DNA of 64,000 nucleotides, taken from assembly GCA_022842245.1 (NCBI GenBank), contig JALHPZ010000015.1, forward strand, positions 1 through 64,000, in the 5' to 3' direction. Below the pieces are notes generated by a model. That model searched no databases and was not told the origin of the DNA. It worked only from the letters and a program-made list of their open reading frames with translations. Below, in pieces: positions 1 through 7,908 of the stretch (its first letter is position 1; each line of letters begins with the position of its first letter). The DNA comes from Gemmataceae bacterium (GTDB lineage: Bacteria; Planctomycetota; Planctomycetia; Gemmatales; Gemmataceae). A program made the translations under genes and the position numbers.

Positions 1-194
1 AAGCGACGGCAACGAATGCCGACATCGACACCCCGCTGGGCAAGAAGCCCGGACTGCGAGTGGAGATGCAGACGCCCGATGAGACCGTGTACGAGTGGCG
101 GTTCGCCAAAGGCGTGGGGTTGGTCCACTTCCGCACCGCAGGCCGCGGCAGCCAAGTGGAGTACACCCTGCGGGACGTTCAGTTCCCGAAATGA
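1..194 (+). CDS. C-terminal end of an unidentified protein (partial)
   Basis: An open frame runs in from the left edge (first whole codon at base 3) and stops at TGA 192-194. It gives about 63 residues ending in GSQVEYTLRDVQFPK. The segment is a plain mixed alpha/beta-looking sequence with no signal, membrane stretch or motif I recognise. Codon usage matches the surrounding high-GC genes, and the frame is open over its whole visible length. The gene lies 95 bases upstream of the secreted protease on the same strand, so the two may or may not be co-transcribed. The function is unknown; most of the protein lies outside the window. Confidence 0.55.
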   Translation, partial: ATATNADIDTPLGKKPGLRVEMQTPDETVYEWRFAKGVGLVHFRTAGRGSQVEYTLRDVQFPK

Positions 195-289
195 ACGAAT
201 GCCTGTCATCTCCGGAAAACAAACAGTGACACACAGGCGAAGCCACAACGAACCGTGGCCGGCTCTTTACTCCTTACTACCAGGTTCAA

Positions 290-2413
290 ATGATCGAAAA
301 CATCCTGAGCATTCTCGCCGCGCAGACCAAGAAGCTGATGCAATCCGGGCCAAAGCCGGCTGCCCCGATACGGACAAAACTTCAGTTTGAGACTTTGGAA
401 GGACGCGACGTTCCCTCAGTAGGCATCCAGCAACCCGAGATCGCCGATCTGACCACACCCCTTGCCGTTCAACGAGCCTACATCCAAACCCACCCGGCGG
501 CCGCGCAGCCACCTGCCACCCGTGAGGCCGATGCTAGGGCCGCTGTCAGCGGTGGCTGGTTTGGTGTCGATCCGGCGCGTGACGGGGTATACGCTAAGCC
601 GCATCGCTATGTTGGGACCATCTATACATTTTGGAAAGATGGTCGAATCAATCAGGCAACTGGCTTTATTGTCGGGCGTCAGCACGTACTCACCGCCGGC
701 CACGTCCTATACGACATCACCAAAAAGGAATCTCCGGTGACCGTGATGTTCACCGCAGCCGAGTATTTCGGCAAGGCACCCGTCGGCTCGGCGAACGGTG
801 CAAAGTGGGGGGTGGCCAGAGAGTTTCTCAACGGCAACAAATACTATGATTTCGCTGTCATCAAGCTAAATCGTCCACTCGGCGATCGAACGTTGGGATG
901 GTTCGCCATGAAAGACTGGGACCGCGGGGCGAACTACAATGTGCAAATCGCCGGTTACAGCTACAGCTTTGGCGAAGCTAAATCCATGCTCAGAGGAACG
1001 ACTCGCACCGAGATGCCCTTGCGATATCCCGAACTGAGGTGGAAGTCGGGAAGCCTCAGCCCGATGGGCGGCTTGAGCGGTTCCCCGCTGATTGTCAACG
1101 AAGTTGGGAAGTGGAAGGTGGTGGGCATCTACACAACAGGCGACGCTTTTGGCATCGGTGGCGTCAAACTCACCAAAGAAGTACGTACACGGCTTCAAAC
1201 GTGGATCAACAACAACCCGTCCGGAGACGAACCGATAATTCCGGCACCGCTTTCACCCCTGAACCACCGCGTCGTGACGGTACCAGTTGTTCCGCCACAG
1301 CTCGACTCGCCGCCGATTAACGCGCCAGTGATACCGTCGCGGCTTGAAAACGGCAGGGCGTACTCCTTCGCCTCAGCCAACTTCCTGGATCGTGCGATCC
1401 GCCACCGCAACTTCGAGGCATGGTTGGACCAACGCGATACCTCAGATCTGTTCGCGCGTGACTCCGGGTTCATCGCGCGGCCCGGACTGGCCGACCCCTC
1501 GCTGGTCTCGTTCGAATCGGTCAACTTCCCCGGTCGCTTCCTCCGCCACCGTGAGATGCTGCTCCACCTCGACGCGAACAACGGCAGCGACCTGTACAAA
1601 CTCGACGCCACCTTCCGCGTGGTGACGGGGCTGAACGGGACCGGCGTCTCGTTCGAGTCGGTGAACTTTCCGGGGCACTTCATCCGGCACGAGCACTTCC
1701 GCCTGAAGATTGCTGCCAACAACGGCTCGGAACTGTTCCGCAACGACGCGACGTTCTCCGCAACCGCCACGATTCTGCCGGTCACATACGCGCCGTCGAC
1801 CAGTGCCCCGACACCGCCGTCGGTCGTTACCCCGCCGCCGTCGCCGGCCGTTACGGTCCGGGTTCCCGCTCCGCCCGCAACACCTGTCGCCGCAAACGTG
1901 TGGGCGCGGGCCGTCGATCTGAACTGGGGGCGTGTCACCAACGCCGACTGGGTAAAAGTGTTCCGGAGTGCCGACGGGGTGAACTTTGCCGAGGTCGGGG
2001 CGGTCCGTGGGGACCAAACGCGGTTCCGCGTCGAGGGACTACGCCCCGGCACCATCTACTGGTTCCGACTTCAGGCCGTCAACCAGTTCGGCAACTCGCC
2101 GTTCTCCGACACCGTCAACCTCAAGACTAAACGCGAAGCCCCGATCGCGCCGTCAGGCTTGGTCGCGGCAAACGTGTGGGCGACGCGGGTCGACCTCGCT
2201 TGGGCGGACCGTTCGGACAACGAAAGCGGATTCGTCGTCCAGTTGAGTACCGACGGGAAGATCTTCCGCGAGGTCGGTCGTACAGGCGCAAACACCACTC
2301 ACTTCCGCGTCGAACAGTTGCGGCCCAACACGCGGTACTGGTTCCGGGTGCTGGCCGTTAACGAGATCGAAGCGAGTGTCTCGACGGAACTCATGGTCAC
2401 GACGAAACGGTGA
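290..2413 (+). CDS. Secreted trypsin-fold (V8-like) serine protease with AbfB-like and two Fn3 domains
   Basis: The 707-residue protein begins with a basic segment and the planctomycete export/anchor motif FETLEGRDVPS (residues 33-43). A chymotrypsin-fold protease domain follows at about 100-310. Its triad is visible: His138 in TAGH, Asp187 in YYDFAVIKL and Ser263 in GLSGSP, a pattern closest to V8/glutamyl endopeptidases. Residues 350-500 hold three related blocks of the type SFESVNFPGRFLRH, as in AbfB arabinose-binding trefoil domains. A Pro/Thr-rich linker leads to two fibronectin type III domains (about 535-707). The likely role is an exported or surface-held protease that binds polysaccharide through its C-terminal half. 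The ATG at 290 has no clear Shine-Dalgarno. Protease substrate and sugar ligand cannot be told from sequence. Confidence 0.85.
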   Translation: MIENILSILAAQTKKLMQSGPKPAAPIRTKLQFETLEGRDVPSVGIQQPEIADLTTPLAVQRAYIQTHPAAAQPPATREADARAAVSGGWFGVDPARDGVYAKPHRYVGTIYTFWKDGRINQATGFIVGRQHVLTAGHVLYDITKKESPVTVMFTAAEYFGKAPVGSANGAKWGVAREFLNGNKYYDFAVIKLNRPLGDRTLGWFAMKDWDRGANYNVQIAGYSYSFGEAKSMLRGTTRTEMPLRYPELRWKSGSLSPMGGLSGSPLIVNEVGKWKVVGIYTTGDAFGIGGVKLTKEVRTRLQTWINNNPSGDEPIIPAPLSPLNHRVVTVPVVPPQLDSPPINAPVIPSRLENGRAYSFASANFLDRAIRHRNFEAWLDQRDTSDLFARDSGFIARPGLADPSLVSFESVNFPGRFLRHREMLLHLDANNGSDLYKLDATFRVVTGLNGTGVSFESVNFPGHFIRHEHFRLKIAANNGSELFRNDATFSATATILPVTYAPSTSAPTPPSVVTPPPSPAVTVRVPAPPATPVAANVWARAVDLNWGRVTNADWVKVFRSADGVNFAEVGAVRGDQTRFRVEGLRPGTIYWFRLQAVNQFGNSPFSDTVNLKTKREAPIAPSGLVAANVWATRVDLAWADRSDNESGFVVQLSTDGKIFREVGRTGANTTHFRVEQLRPNTRYWFRVLAVNEIEASVSTELMVTTKR

Positions 2414-2822
2414 CCGACTCGAATCCGGTCGTCTTGGTCCGACGATCGGGTCTGGGGTCACGGGCAACAGATCGAGCAATCCGCAACACAGTCAGCAGTT
2501 CATCGGCTACTCGAGGGGTAGTGAACTGGGTCGTGGTGTGGTGCCGCACCAGATCACGACCCAGAGTCCTCAGCCCTTGGCCCCCTCGCAGGCAATCCGC
2601 CGGTGCAGCCTGGTCCGCGTCGTACTTGAGCCACTTCACCCAAGGCGTACGGCGGTCCACAAACACGCCGGTGCTGCCGTTCCGGATGAACGGAGCCGGG
2701 TGCGGACGCAGGCCACCACGGACGCAGGCGTTGTGGTGGGATCGCATCGACTTCTCGTTGTAGCACTCCTTTCGTAGATGACCTCGGCGACATTGCATGG
2801 CCCAGTCCCGTATTGAGTCCAA
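2397..2822 (-). CDS. Possible small hypothetical protein
   Basis: This is the most protein-like frame in the 800 bases between the protease and the integrase remnant. It gives up to 141 residues; an internal ATG would give a product starting MRSHHNACVRGG. It is rich in Arg, His and Thr, has no signal peptide or transmembrane segment, and I recognise no family. Its 3' end overlaps the 3' end of the protease gene by 17 bases, convergently. No strong ribosome binding site precedes either start. It could equally be an accidental open frame in high-GC DNA or a leftover of the integrated element nearby. Confidence 0.25.
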   Translation of the reverse strand: MDSIRDWAMQCRRGHLRKECYNEKSMRSHHNACVRGGLRPHPAPFIRNGSTGVFVDRRTPWVKWLKYDADQAAPADCLRGGQGLRTLGRDLVRHHTTTQFTTPRVADELLTVLRIARSVARDPRPDRRTKTTGFESVTVSS

Positions 2823-2931
2823 TGAGGTCGGTGGTTCGGGAGGGGGTTTGTACTGTCTTGTACTGGATTGGGGTGCTCTGTACTGCCAAAAACCGCTGAT
2901 AAGTGCGATGATTTGCCGGACTTGCCAGGAC

Positions 2932-2960
2932 TTGTCCGAGAAGCGGAAATGTGCTAAACT
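2932..2960 (+). promoter_or_regulatory. Possible sigma70-type promoter facing the tRNA remnant
   Basis: TTGTCC (2932-2937) and TAAACT (2955-2960) are separated by exactly 17 bases, in a locally AT-richer stretch. It points at the tRNA-Pro 3' fragment about 50 bases further on and may be what is left of a tRNA promoter, or may serve the integrase remnant. Inferred by eye only. Confidence 0.3.
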
Positions 2961-3010
2961 GCCTGCAATTCAAGGCTTTTCAGACGCAACGGCCGGCTGT
3001 TTCCGTGGTG

Positions 3011-3054
3011 TTTCGGGACCAAGAGGTCGCAGGTTCGAATCCTGTCAGCCCGAC
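3011..3054 (+). other. 3' portion of a tRNA-Pro(CGG)-like gene: integration attachment site
   Basis: The stretch reads as the 3' half of a tRNA: an anticodon loop TTCGGGA (anticodon CGG, proline), the 3' anticodon stem CCAAG, a variable loop, a perfect T arm (GCAGG-TTCGAAT-CCTGT) and the 3' acceptor strand GCCCGAC. The matching 5' acceptor strand (GTCGGGC), the D arm and the 5' anticodon stem are absent upstream, so this is not a working tRNA. Phage and island integrases commonly use exactly this 3' segment as the att core and leave such a duplicate at the far end of the insert. A tyrosine recombinase gene follows 160 bases downstream, which supports the reading. Confidence 0.75.
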
Positions 3055-3213
3055 TGTAGAAGTCCTTGAAAGAGAAGCACTTCCGACGACGCCTCTGAAC
3101 GACCCCTGCACGGTGTGCAGAGTTTCGTGCAGAGAAACAAAGTCCTGTACCGCGGCAACGGTCCGGGACCGATTCGCAAGCACTCCGGCCCACCCGTGCC
3201 CCGGAGACTTGCC

Positions 3214-4074
3214 ATGCGTCAGCCCAAACCTTGGTACCGCAAGCAAACCGACTCCTGGTACGTCCAGATCGGTCCCAAGCAACATTTACTTGCCAAGGGC
3301 AAAAGCAGCGAGAAGGCCGCCTACGAACTGTACCACCGCCTGATGGCCGAGACCAAGCCGGTCGAGCCGGACAACATCACCGTGGCCAAGTTGTGCGACC
3401 TGTTACTCGACTGGAGCGAGAAGCACAACGCCCGCGAGACGTTTGAGTGGCACCGAACGTTCCTGCAGGAATTCTGTTCGACCCATGGCGATAAGCCGGC
3501 GACGGCGGTCATCCCGCACCACCTGACCACGTGGCTGGATGCCCACCCGGCGTGGAAGGCCGGACGGAGGCACGCCACCTACTGTGTCAAGCGGGCGTTC
3601 GCCTGGGCTGTCGCTCAGGGGCTGCTCGCCAAGAGCCCGTTCCCCGGGGTCAAGGTGGGGCGGGCGAACCGTCGCGAGCATCTGCTCTCGAAAGAGGACC
3701 GGGAACGGATCCTGGCCGCCGTGCCGGACCGGGCGTTCCGGGAATTCCTCACCGCGTTGCAGGAGACCGGTTGCCGGCCGAGCGAGGTGGCGCGTGTGAC
3801 CGCCGCCGATCTGGATCTCGCCGCCGGTTTGTGGGTGCTGGCCACCCACAAGACGGCGAAGAAGACCGGCCGGCCGCGGATCGTCTATCTCACCCCCACC
3901 ATGGTCGAACTGTCCCGGCGCCTTGCGGCGGAGCACCCCGAAGGTCCAATCTTCCGCACCCATCGCGGCAAGCGGCCGTGGCAACGGAACGCGATTCGCT
4001 GTCGGTTCCGTCGATTGCGGGAGAGACTCTCGGACTTGGGGCCGGTGACGAGCTACCTCGTGTCCGTTCGGTGA
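3214..4074 (+). pseudogene. Tyrosine recombinase/phage-type integrase, 3'-truncated
   Basis: The frame starts at ATG 3214, preceded by GGAG at 7-base spacing, and gives 286 residues. An N-terminal SAM-like/core-binding region (KPWYRKQTDSWYVQIG onward) leads into the catalytic domain with the first active-site arginine in TGCRPSEVARV. The protein should continue after GPVTSYL with the H-x-x-R box and the tyrosine nucleophile; instead it reads VSVR and stops at 4074. The second half of the catalytic site is therefore missing and the enzyme should be inactive. The break coincides with the start of an inverted sulfatase fragment, so a rearrangement rather than a point mutation is likely. The tRNA-Pro remnant just upstream is its presumed att site. 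Confidence 0.8.
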
Positions 4075-4210
4075 AGTACAGGTCGGGTGGCCATCCAGTG
4101 GTCGTAGCCGTGGTCGCCGGGTTGCGGATGGGCCAGGTCGTTGAACTTGCTATTGAGGTGCCGCTTCCCGACGTGGCAGGTGGCGTACCCGGCCACGTTC
4201 GTCCCGCGGC
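4060..4210 (-). pseudogene. Internal fragment of a sulfatase gene
   Basis: Read on the minus strand, this stretch encodes the conserved sulfatase segment AGYATCHVGKRHLNSKFN, followed by PQPGDHGYDHWMAT. This is the part of an arylsulfatase just after the N-terminal catalytic region (the usual G-Y-x-T-x-x-x-G-K-W-H-L). The tryptophan of GKWH is mutated to arginine. There is no catalytic C-x-P-x-R segment and no C-terminal half, and the frame ends at TAG about 45 bases after the homology. It abuts the broken end of the integrase on one side and the S9 peptidase gene on the other. It is not a copy-paste piece of any of the four intact sulfatases here, so it is either an old decayed fifth member of the cluster or an imported scrap. 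Confidence 0.7.
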
Positions 4211-4216
4211 ACTCCG

Positions 4217-6427
4217 TCACCGCGGGCCGGGGGGAAGGTGGTCGAGCAGGTAGCGCGTCATCAGCATCCGGAGGTGGACCGCAGTGCCCTTGCCCTCGCG
4301 CAAGCCGTGGTCGCGGTTGGGGTAGGCCATGTAGTCGAACCGCTTGCCGAGTTCGATCAACCGGTCCACAAGGCTCTCGGTGATTTCAAGGTGGGTGTTG
4401 GTTTCACCGGTGCCGTGGACGATCAGGAGGTCGCCCTTCAGACCTTCGGCGAAGTTGATGGCCGCGGCCGTGCGATAGCCGTCCGGGTTCACGTCGGGGG
4501 TCCGCATGAAGATTTCCTGGAACCACGCGTTGTACAACTCCGGCCGTGGCTTGGGCGCCACCGCGATGCCGACGTGGTACACGTCCGGCTTGCGGAACAT
4601 CGCGTTCAAAGTGTTCGAGCCGCCACCACTCCAGCCCCAGATGCCCACGCGCGACAGGTCGACGTACGGGCGCATGCGCCCCAGTTCCTTCACCCCCGCC
4701 GCCTGTTCCACGGTCGAAAGGGGGCCGAGGCTTCCGAAAACCGCTCGCCGCCAGGCGGCCCCCTTCGGCGCCGGCGTGCCGCGACCGTCCATCGAGACGA
4801 CGAGGTAGCCGAGGTCGGCAATCATGCGGTGGAACATCGTGTGGTTCTGACCGCCGGCCCAGTCGTCGAGGACCGTCTGGGCGTGCGGCTCGCCGTACAC
4901 GAAGACGAAGAGCGGGTACTTCTTCTTCTCGTCGAAGTCGCGCGGCTTGAGCAGCCACGCGTCCATCACCACCCCGTTCCCGATATCGAGTTTCAGGAAC
5001 TCGGTCGGCCGGGTGATCAGCGGGGCGGCGCGTTTGCGGATCTCTTCGTTCGCTTGCAGAACGCGTTCCGAGTGATGGTCGGAGAGGCGGACCAGGTCCA
5101 CGACTGGCGGCTTGTCGAACGTGGAATAGGTGTGGAACGCCCACTTCCGATCCGGCGAGAACTCGTAACTGTGCGTTCCGGGCTGGTTCGCCGGCGTGAC
5201 CCGCTCGGGGTCGCCCTTACCGTCGAGACGGATGCGGTAAAGGTAGCGCTGGGTCGCGTTCTTTGGCGATGCGAGATAGTAAAACCAGCCGCCGGGTTCG
5301 TCGATCGGGCCGCGTGCGATGATGTCGGACTTGTCTTTTGTCAGGAGCGTCCGCCGTTGGCCGTCTCGCGAAATCACATACGCCTGTCGCCAGCCGTCGC
5401 GCTCGCTGAGCAGGACGAATTCCTTGCCGCCGCGAATCCACTCCAGCCCCGCGTTGGCGGCATAGCTCGCGTCTACCCACGCGGGGTCCGTCTCCTCGTA
5501 GGCGGTGGCGATCGCTCCGGTCTCGACGTCGGCGAGCAGGAACTTGCGGCTGTCGCGGGAACGGCTCTGCAATTCGATGAGCAGTTCGTTCGCATTTCCG
5601 GCCCAACTAACACCTTGGATGTAACACGTACCCGGCTCGGCGGGGAGTTTCACCCAGCGTGTGGCCCCGCCATCGCGATCCACGACGCCCACGCGAAGCG
5701 TCGGAATGGGCGTGCCGACGCGGGCGAACGGAACGCGCGTCACCTCGGGATACGTCGGGTCCGTCGGCCGGATGACTGGCCGTGTGCGAACCTGTGTGGA
5801 ATCGGATTGGATGTACGCGACCCGGCGGCCGTCGGGGCTCCAAGTCGGGGCGTAGTTGTCCAGTCGGCCCCGGTCGTCATCAACGGTCAGCGGCGCGAGG
5901 CGCCCCGTCGCGACATCGACCACGGCGAGATTCCGGCCACGCCGAACGAGAACGTGATCGGCTTGAGGAGAAAACGAACCCGCGGGCAGGCCGGACGGTA
6001 CCTCGGCGGGCAACTTGTGGAGTTCGCCCGACTTCGAGTTGAACAGCCAGAGTCCAGTACGCGATTCCAGACAGAACTTGTGTTCGACGGGCGTCGGAAT
6101 GCACCGCTGAACGAACAACCGCTGCAACGAGCCGGGCGGGACGAGTTGAGCCGCACCGATGAGCACGGATCGGTTCCCGTTCTTGGCGTCGTACTTGACG
6201 ACTTCCGGTTCCTCGCCCGGTTTGGACGGTTCCAGCATCAGGTAGCCGGAACTGTCCGCGAGCCATTGGCCTGGGAAGGTGGCCGGTGCGAAATCCCGTT
6301 TTTCGTAGATGGCTTTCAGCCGCGACTCGGCATCGGCCAACATCTTGTCGCGGATGATTCGCTCGGCCGCGGGTGCCGTGCTCCCGACCGCCAGCCAAAG
6401 CAATATCACCGTGGCGAACCGACTCAT
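4217..6427 (-). CDS. S9 family (prolyl oligopeptidase/DPP-IV-like) secreted peptidase
   Basis: The 736-residue protein has a signal peptide (MSRFATVILLWLAVGSTAPAAE). A WD40-like beta-propeller (about 60-460; blocks such as PTWSPDGRRVAYIQSD and YEFSPDRKWAFHTYS) precedes an alpha/beta hydrolase domain. The nucleophile elbow is GWSGGG with Ser600 and the catalytic His is His707 in NRDHGL. At the acid position, DPP-IV-type enzymes have HGTxDDNVH; here it reads HGTGETNTH, placing Glu675 where Asp is expected. The enzyme should trim peptides in the periplasm or outside the cell. It is the last gene of the minus-strand sulfatase block, 27 bases after the preceding sulfatase gene, and is probably co-transcribed with it. 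Confidence 0.88.
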   Translation of the reverse strand: MSRFATVILLWLAVGSTAPAAERIIRDKMLADAESRLKAIYEKRDFAPATFPGQWLADSSGYLMLEPSKPGEEPEVVKYDAKNGNRSVLIGAAQLVPPGSLQRLFVQRCIPTPVEHKFCLESRTGLWLFNSKSGELHKLPAEVPSGLPAGSFSPQADHVLVRRGRNLAVVDVATGRLAPLTVDDDRGRLDNYAPTWSPDGRRVAYIQSDSTQVRTRPVIRPTDPTYPEVTRVPFARVGTPIPTLRVGVVDRDGGATRWVKLPAEPGTCYIQGVSWAGNANELLIELQSRSRDSRKFLLADVETGAIATAYEETDPAWVDASYAANAGLEWIRGGKEFVLLSERDGWRQAYVISRDGQRRTLLTKDKSDIIARGPIDEPGGWFYYLASPKNATQRYLYRIRLDGKGDPERVTPANQPGTHSYEFSPDRKWAFHTYSTFDKPPVVDLVRLSDHHSERVLQANEEIRKRAAPLITRPTEFLKLDIGNGVVMDAWLLKPRDFDEKKKYPLFVFVYGEPHAQTVLDDWAGGQNHTMFHRMIADLGYLVVSMDGRGTPAPKGAAWRRAVFGSLGPLSTVEQAAGVKELGRMRPYVDLSRVGIWGWSGGGSNTLNAMFRKPDVYHVGIAVAPKPRPELYNAWFQEIFMRTPDVNPDGYRTAAAINFAEGLKGDLLIVHGTGETNTHLEITESLVDRLIELGKRFDYMAYPNRDHGLREGKGTAVHLRMLMTRYLLDHLPPGPR

Positions 6428-6454
6428 GGTCCGTTCCTCATGCTGTTTCGGGAG

Positions 6455-7897
6455 TCACTTCTTCGCGGGTTTGTGAATCTTCACGTCCAGGTCGTTCTTC
6501 TGCTTCTCGCCCAAAGTACTACGCCCGTCGGCGACAAACGATTCGAGCCGTTGGGTCAGCCGGGTCACGACCTCAGGCAGTGCGGCGGCGAGGTTCTTGG
6601 TCTCGCCCGGGTCGGCGGCCATGTCGTAGAGCTGCGGGGATTCGGTCCCGCCGCCGGTACTCCACCCGCCACTGCCGGCGCAGAGGCACAGCTTCCACTT
6701 TGCGTCGCGGATCGCGAACCGCCCCTGGATGCTGTGGTGCACGACCGCCGCCCGTGGCGCGTCGGGCTGGCCGAGCAACTCCGGGAGGAAACTGACGCTG
6801 TCCTCACCCGCCGCGGCCGGCATCTTCGCCCCGACGACGTCCGCGCACGTCGCGAACAGGTCCGTCAGACAGAGGAGCTGATCGCTCCGCGAGTCGGGCT
6901 TCACCATGCCCGGCCAGCGGACGAGGAACGGCACGCGGTGCCCGCCGTCCCAGATGTCGGCCTTGTACCCGCGGAACCCGGCGCTGGCGAAGTGGCCCTG
7001 CTTCTCCAGGGCGGGCGTACCGGCGGCCGGCGAACAGCCGTTATCGCTTGTGAACACGACCAGCGATTCGTTCGCGACGCCGGCCTTGTCCAATGCCGCG
7101 AGGACTTCGCCGACGGCCCAATCGGTTTCCAAGACGAAGTCGCCGTAGTCGCCCAGCCCGCTGCGGCCTTTCCATTCCATGGAGGGCACGATCGGCGTGT
7201 GCGGCGAACTGAGCGGCAGGTACAGGAAGAACGGCTTGCCGATCTTGGCGCGCTCGGCCACATAGTCACTCGCCCGTTTGGCCAGCAGGGGGAGCATGTC
7301 CACCGGTTCGACCAGTCGCGTGACGCGATCGTTCTCGAAGACCGACTTCATCATACGGGCGTGGTGGAAGCCGAAGAAGTGGTCGAACCCGCGGGTCGTC
7401 GGGCCGTTGCGGGTGATCGACCCGACCGGCGCACCTTCCAGCTTCTCCTTCTTGCCGTCGCCCTTGCCCCGCTCGGCGATCGTGAACCCGAGGTGCCACT
7501 TGCCGACGCACGCGGTGTGGTACCCCTTCTCTTGGAGCATTCGTGGGAGAGTGAGGCGGTCTTTGGCGACGAGCGGCTCGACGTAATTGTCCAGAACTCC
7601 GCTCTGCAGGCGGGTCCGCCAGGCGTAGCGCCCGGTCAGGAGGCCATAGCGAGTCGGGGTGCAGACGGACGATCCGCTATGCGCGTCGGTGAACGTCATC
7701 CCCTGCGCGGCGAGCTTATCGAGGTGCGGGGTTTTGATCTTCCCGCGGTCGGGGTTGAGCCGCTGAACGTCCCCGTACCCAAGATCGTCGGCGAGGATGA
7801 CGACGACGTTTGGCGTCTTCGTGGGCGCGGCTGCGATCGCGAGGGGTCCGACCGCAACCCCGAACAGTAACGCGAGAGAATATCGGAGCACGAGCAT
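6455..7897 (-). CDS. Arylsulfatase A-type sulfatase
   Basis: A 480-residue secreted sulfatase of the alkaline-phosphatase superfamily. A signal peptide (LALLFGVAVGPLAIAA) precedes the metal site NVVVILADDLGYGD and the catalytic box CTPTR, whose Cys79 is converted to formylglycine. Further conserved pieces are GYHTACVGKWHLGF, PFFLYLPLSSPHTP and FTSDNGC. It hydrolyses sulfate esters, probably on polysaccharides, in the periplasm. The frame is open well upstream of 7897, but that extension is a shadow. Start choice is open: GAGGA abuts the ATG at 7897, whereas a GTG six bases later (7891) has normal spacing from it and still leaves an intact signal peptide. It follows the next sulfatase by 11 bases, so the two are likely one transcript. 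Confidence 0.9.
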   Translation of the reverse strand: MLVLRYSLALLFGVAVGPLAIAAAPTKTPNVVVILADDLGYGDVQRLNPDRGKIKTPHLDKLAAQGMTFTDAHSGSSVCTPTRYGLLTGRYAWRTRLQSGVLDNYVEPLVAKDRLTLPRMLQEKGYHTACVGKWHLGFTIAERGKGDGKKEKLEGAPVGSITRNGPTTRGFDHFFGFHHARMMKSVFENDRVTRLVEPVDMLPLLAKRASDYVAERAKIGKPFFLYLPLSSPHTPIVPSMEWKGRSGLGDYGDFVLETDWAVGEVLAALDKAGVANESLVVFTSDNGCSPAAGTPALEKQGHFASAGFRGYKADIWDGGHRVPFLVRWPGMVKPDSRSDQLLCLTDLFATCADVVGAKMPAAAGEDSVSFLPELLGQPDAPRAAVVHHSIQGRFAIRDAKWKLCLCAGSGGWSTGGGTESPQLYDMAADPGETKNLAAALPEVVTRLTQRLESFVADGRSTLGEKQKNDLDVKIHKPAKK

Positions 7898-7908
7898 TCC
7901 TCGGCAGG

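Noticed and set aside
2980..3285. Minus-strand peptide containing GLTGFEPATSWSRN
   Set aside because: This well-known spurious peptide arises from translating the antisense of a tRNA 3' end; it confirms the tRNA fragment instead.
4238..7870. Very long plus-strand open frame (about 1210 codons) opposite the S9 peptidase and a sulfatase
   Set aside because: It is the antisense of well-conserved genes in high-GC DNA, with Arg/Val/Glu-rich composition and no recognisable domain.
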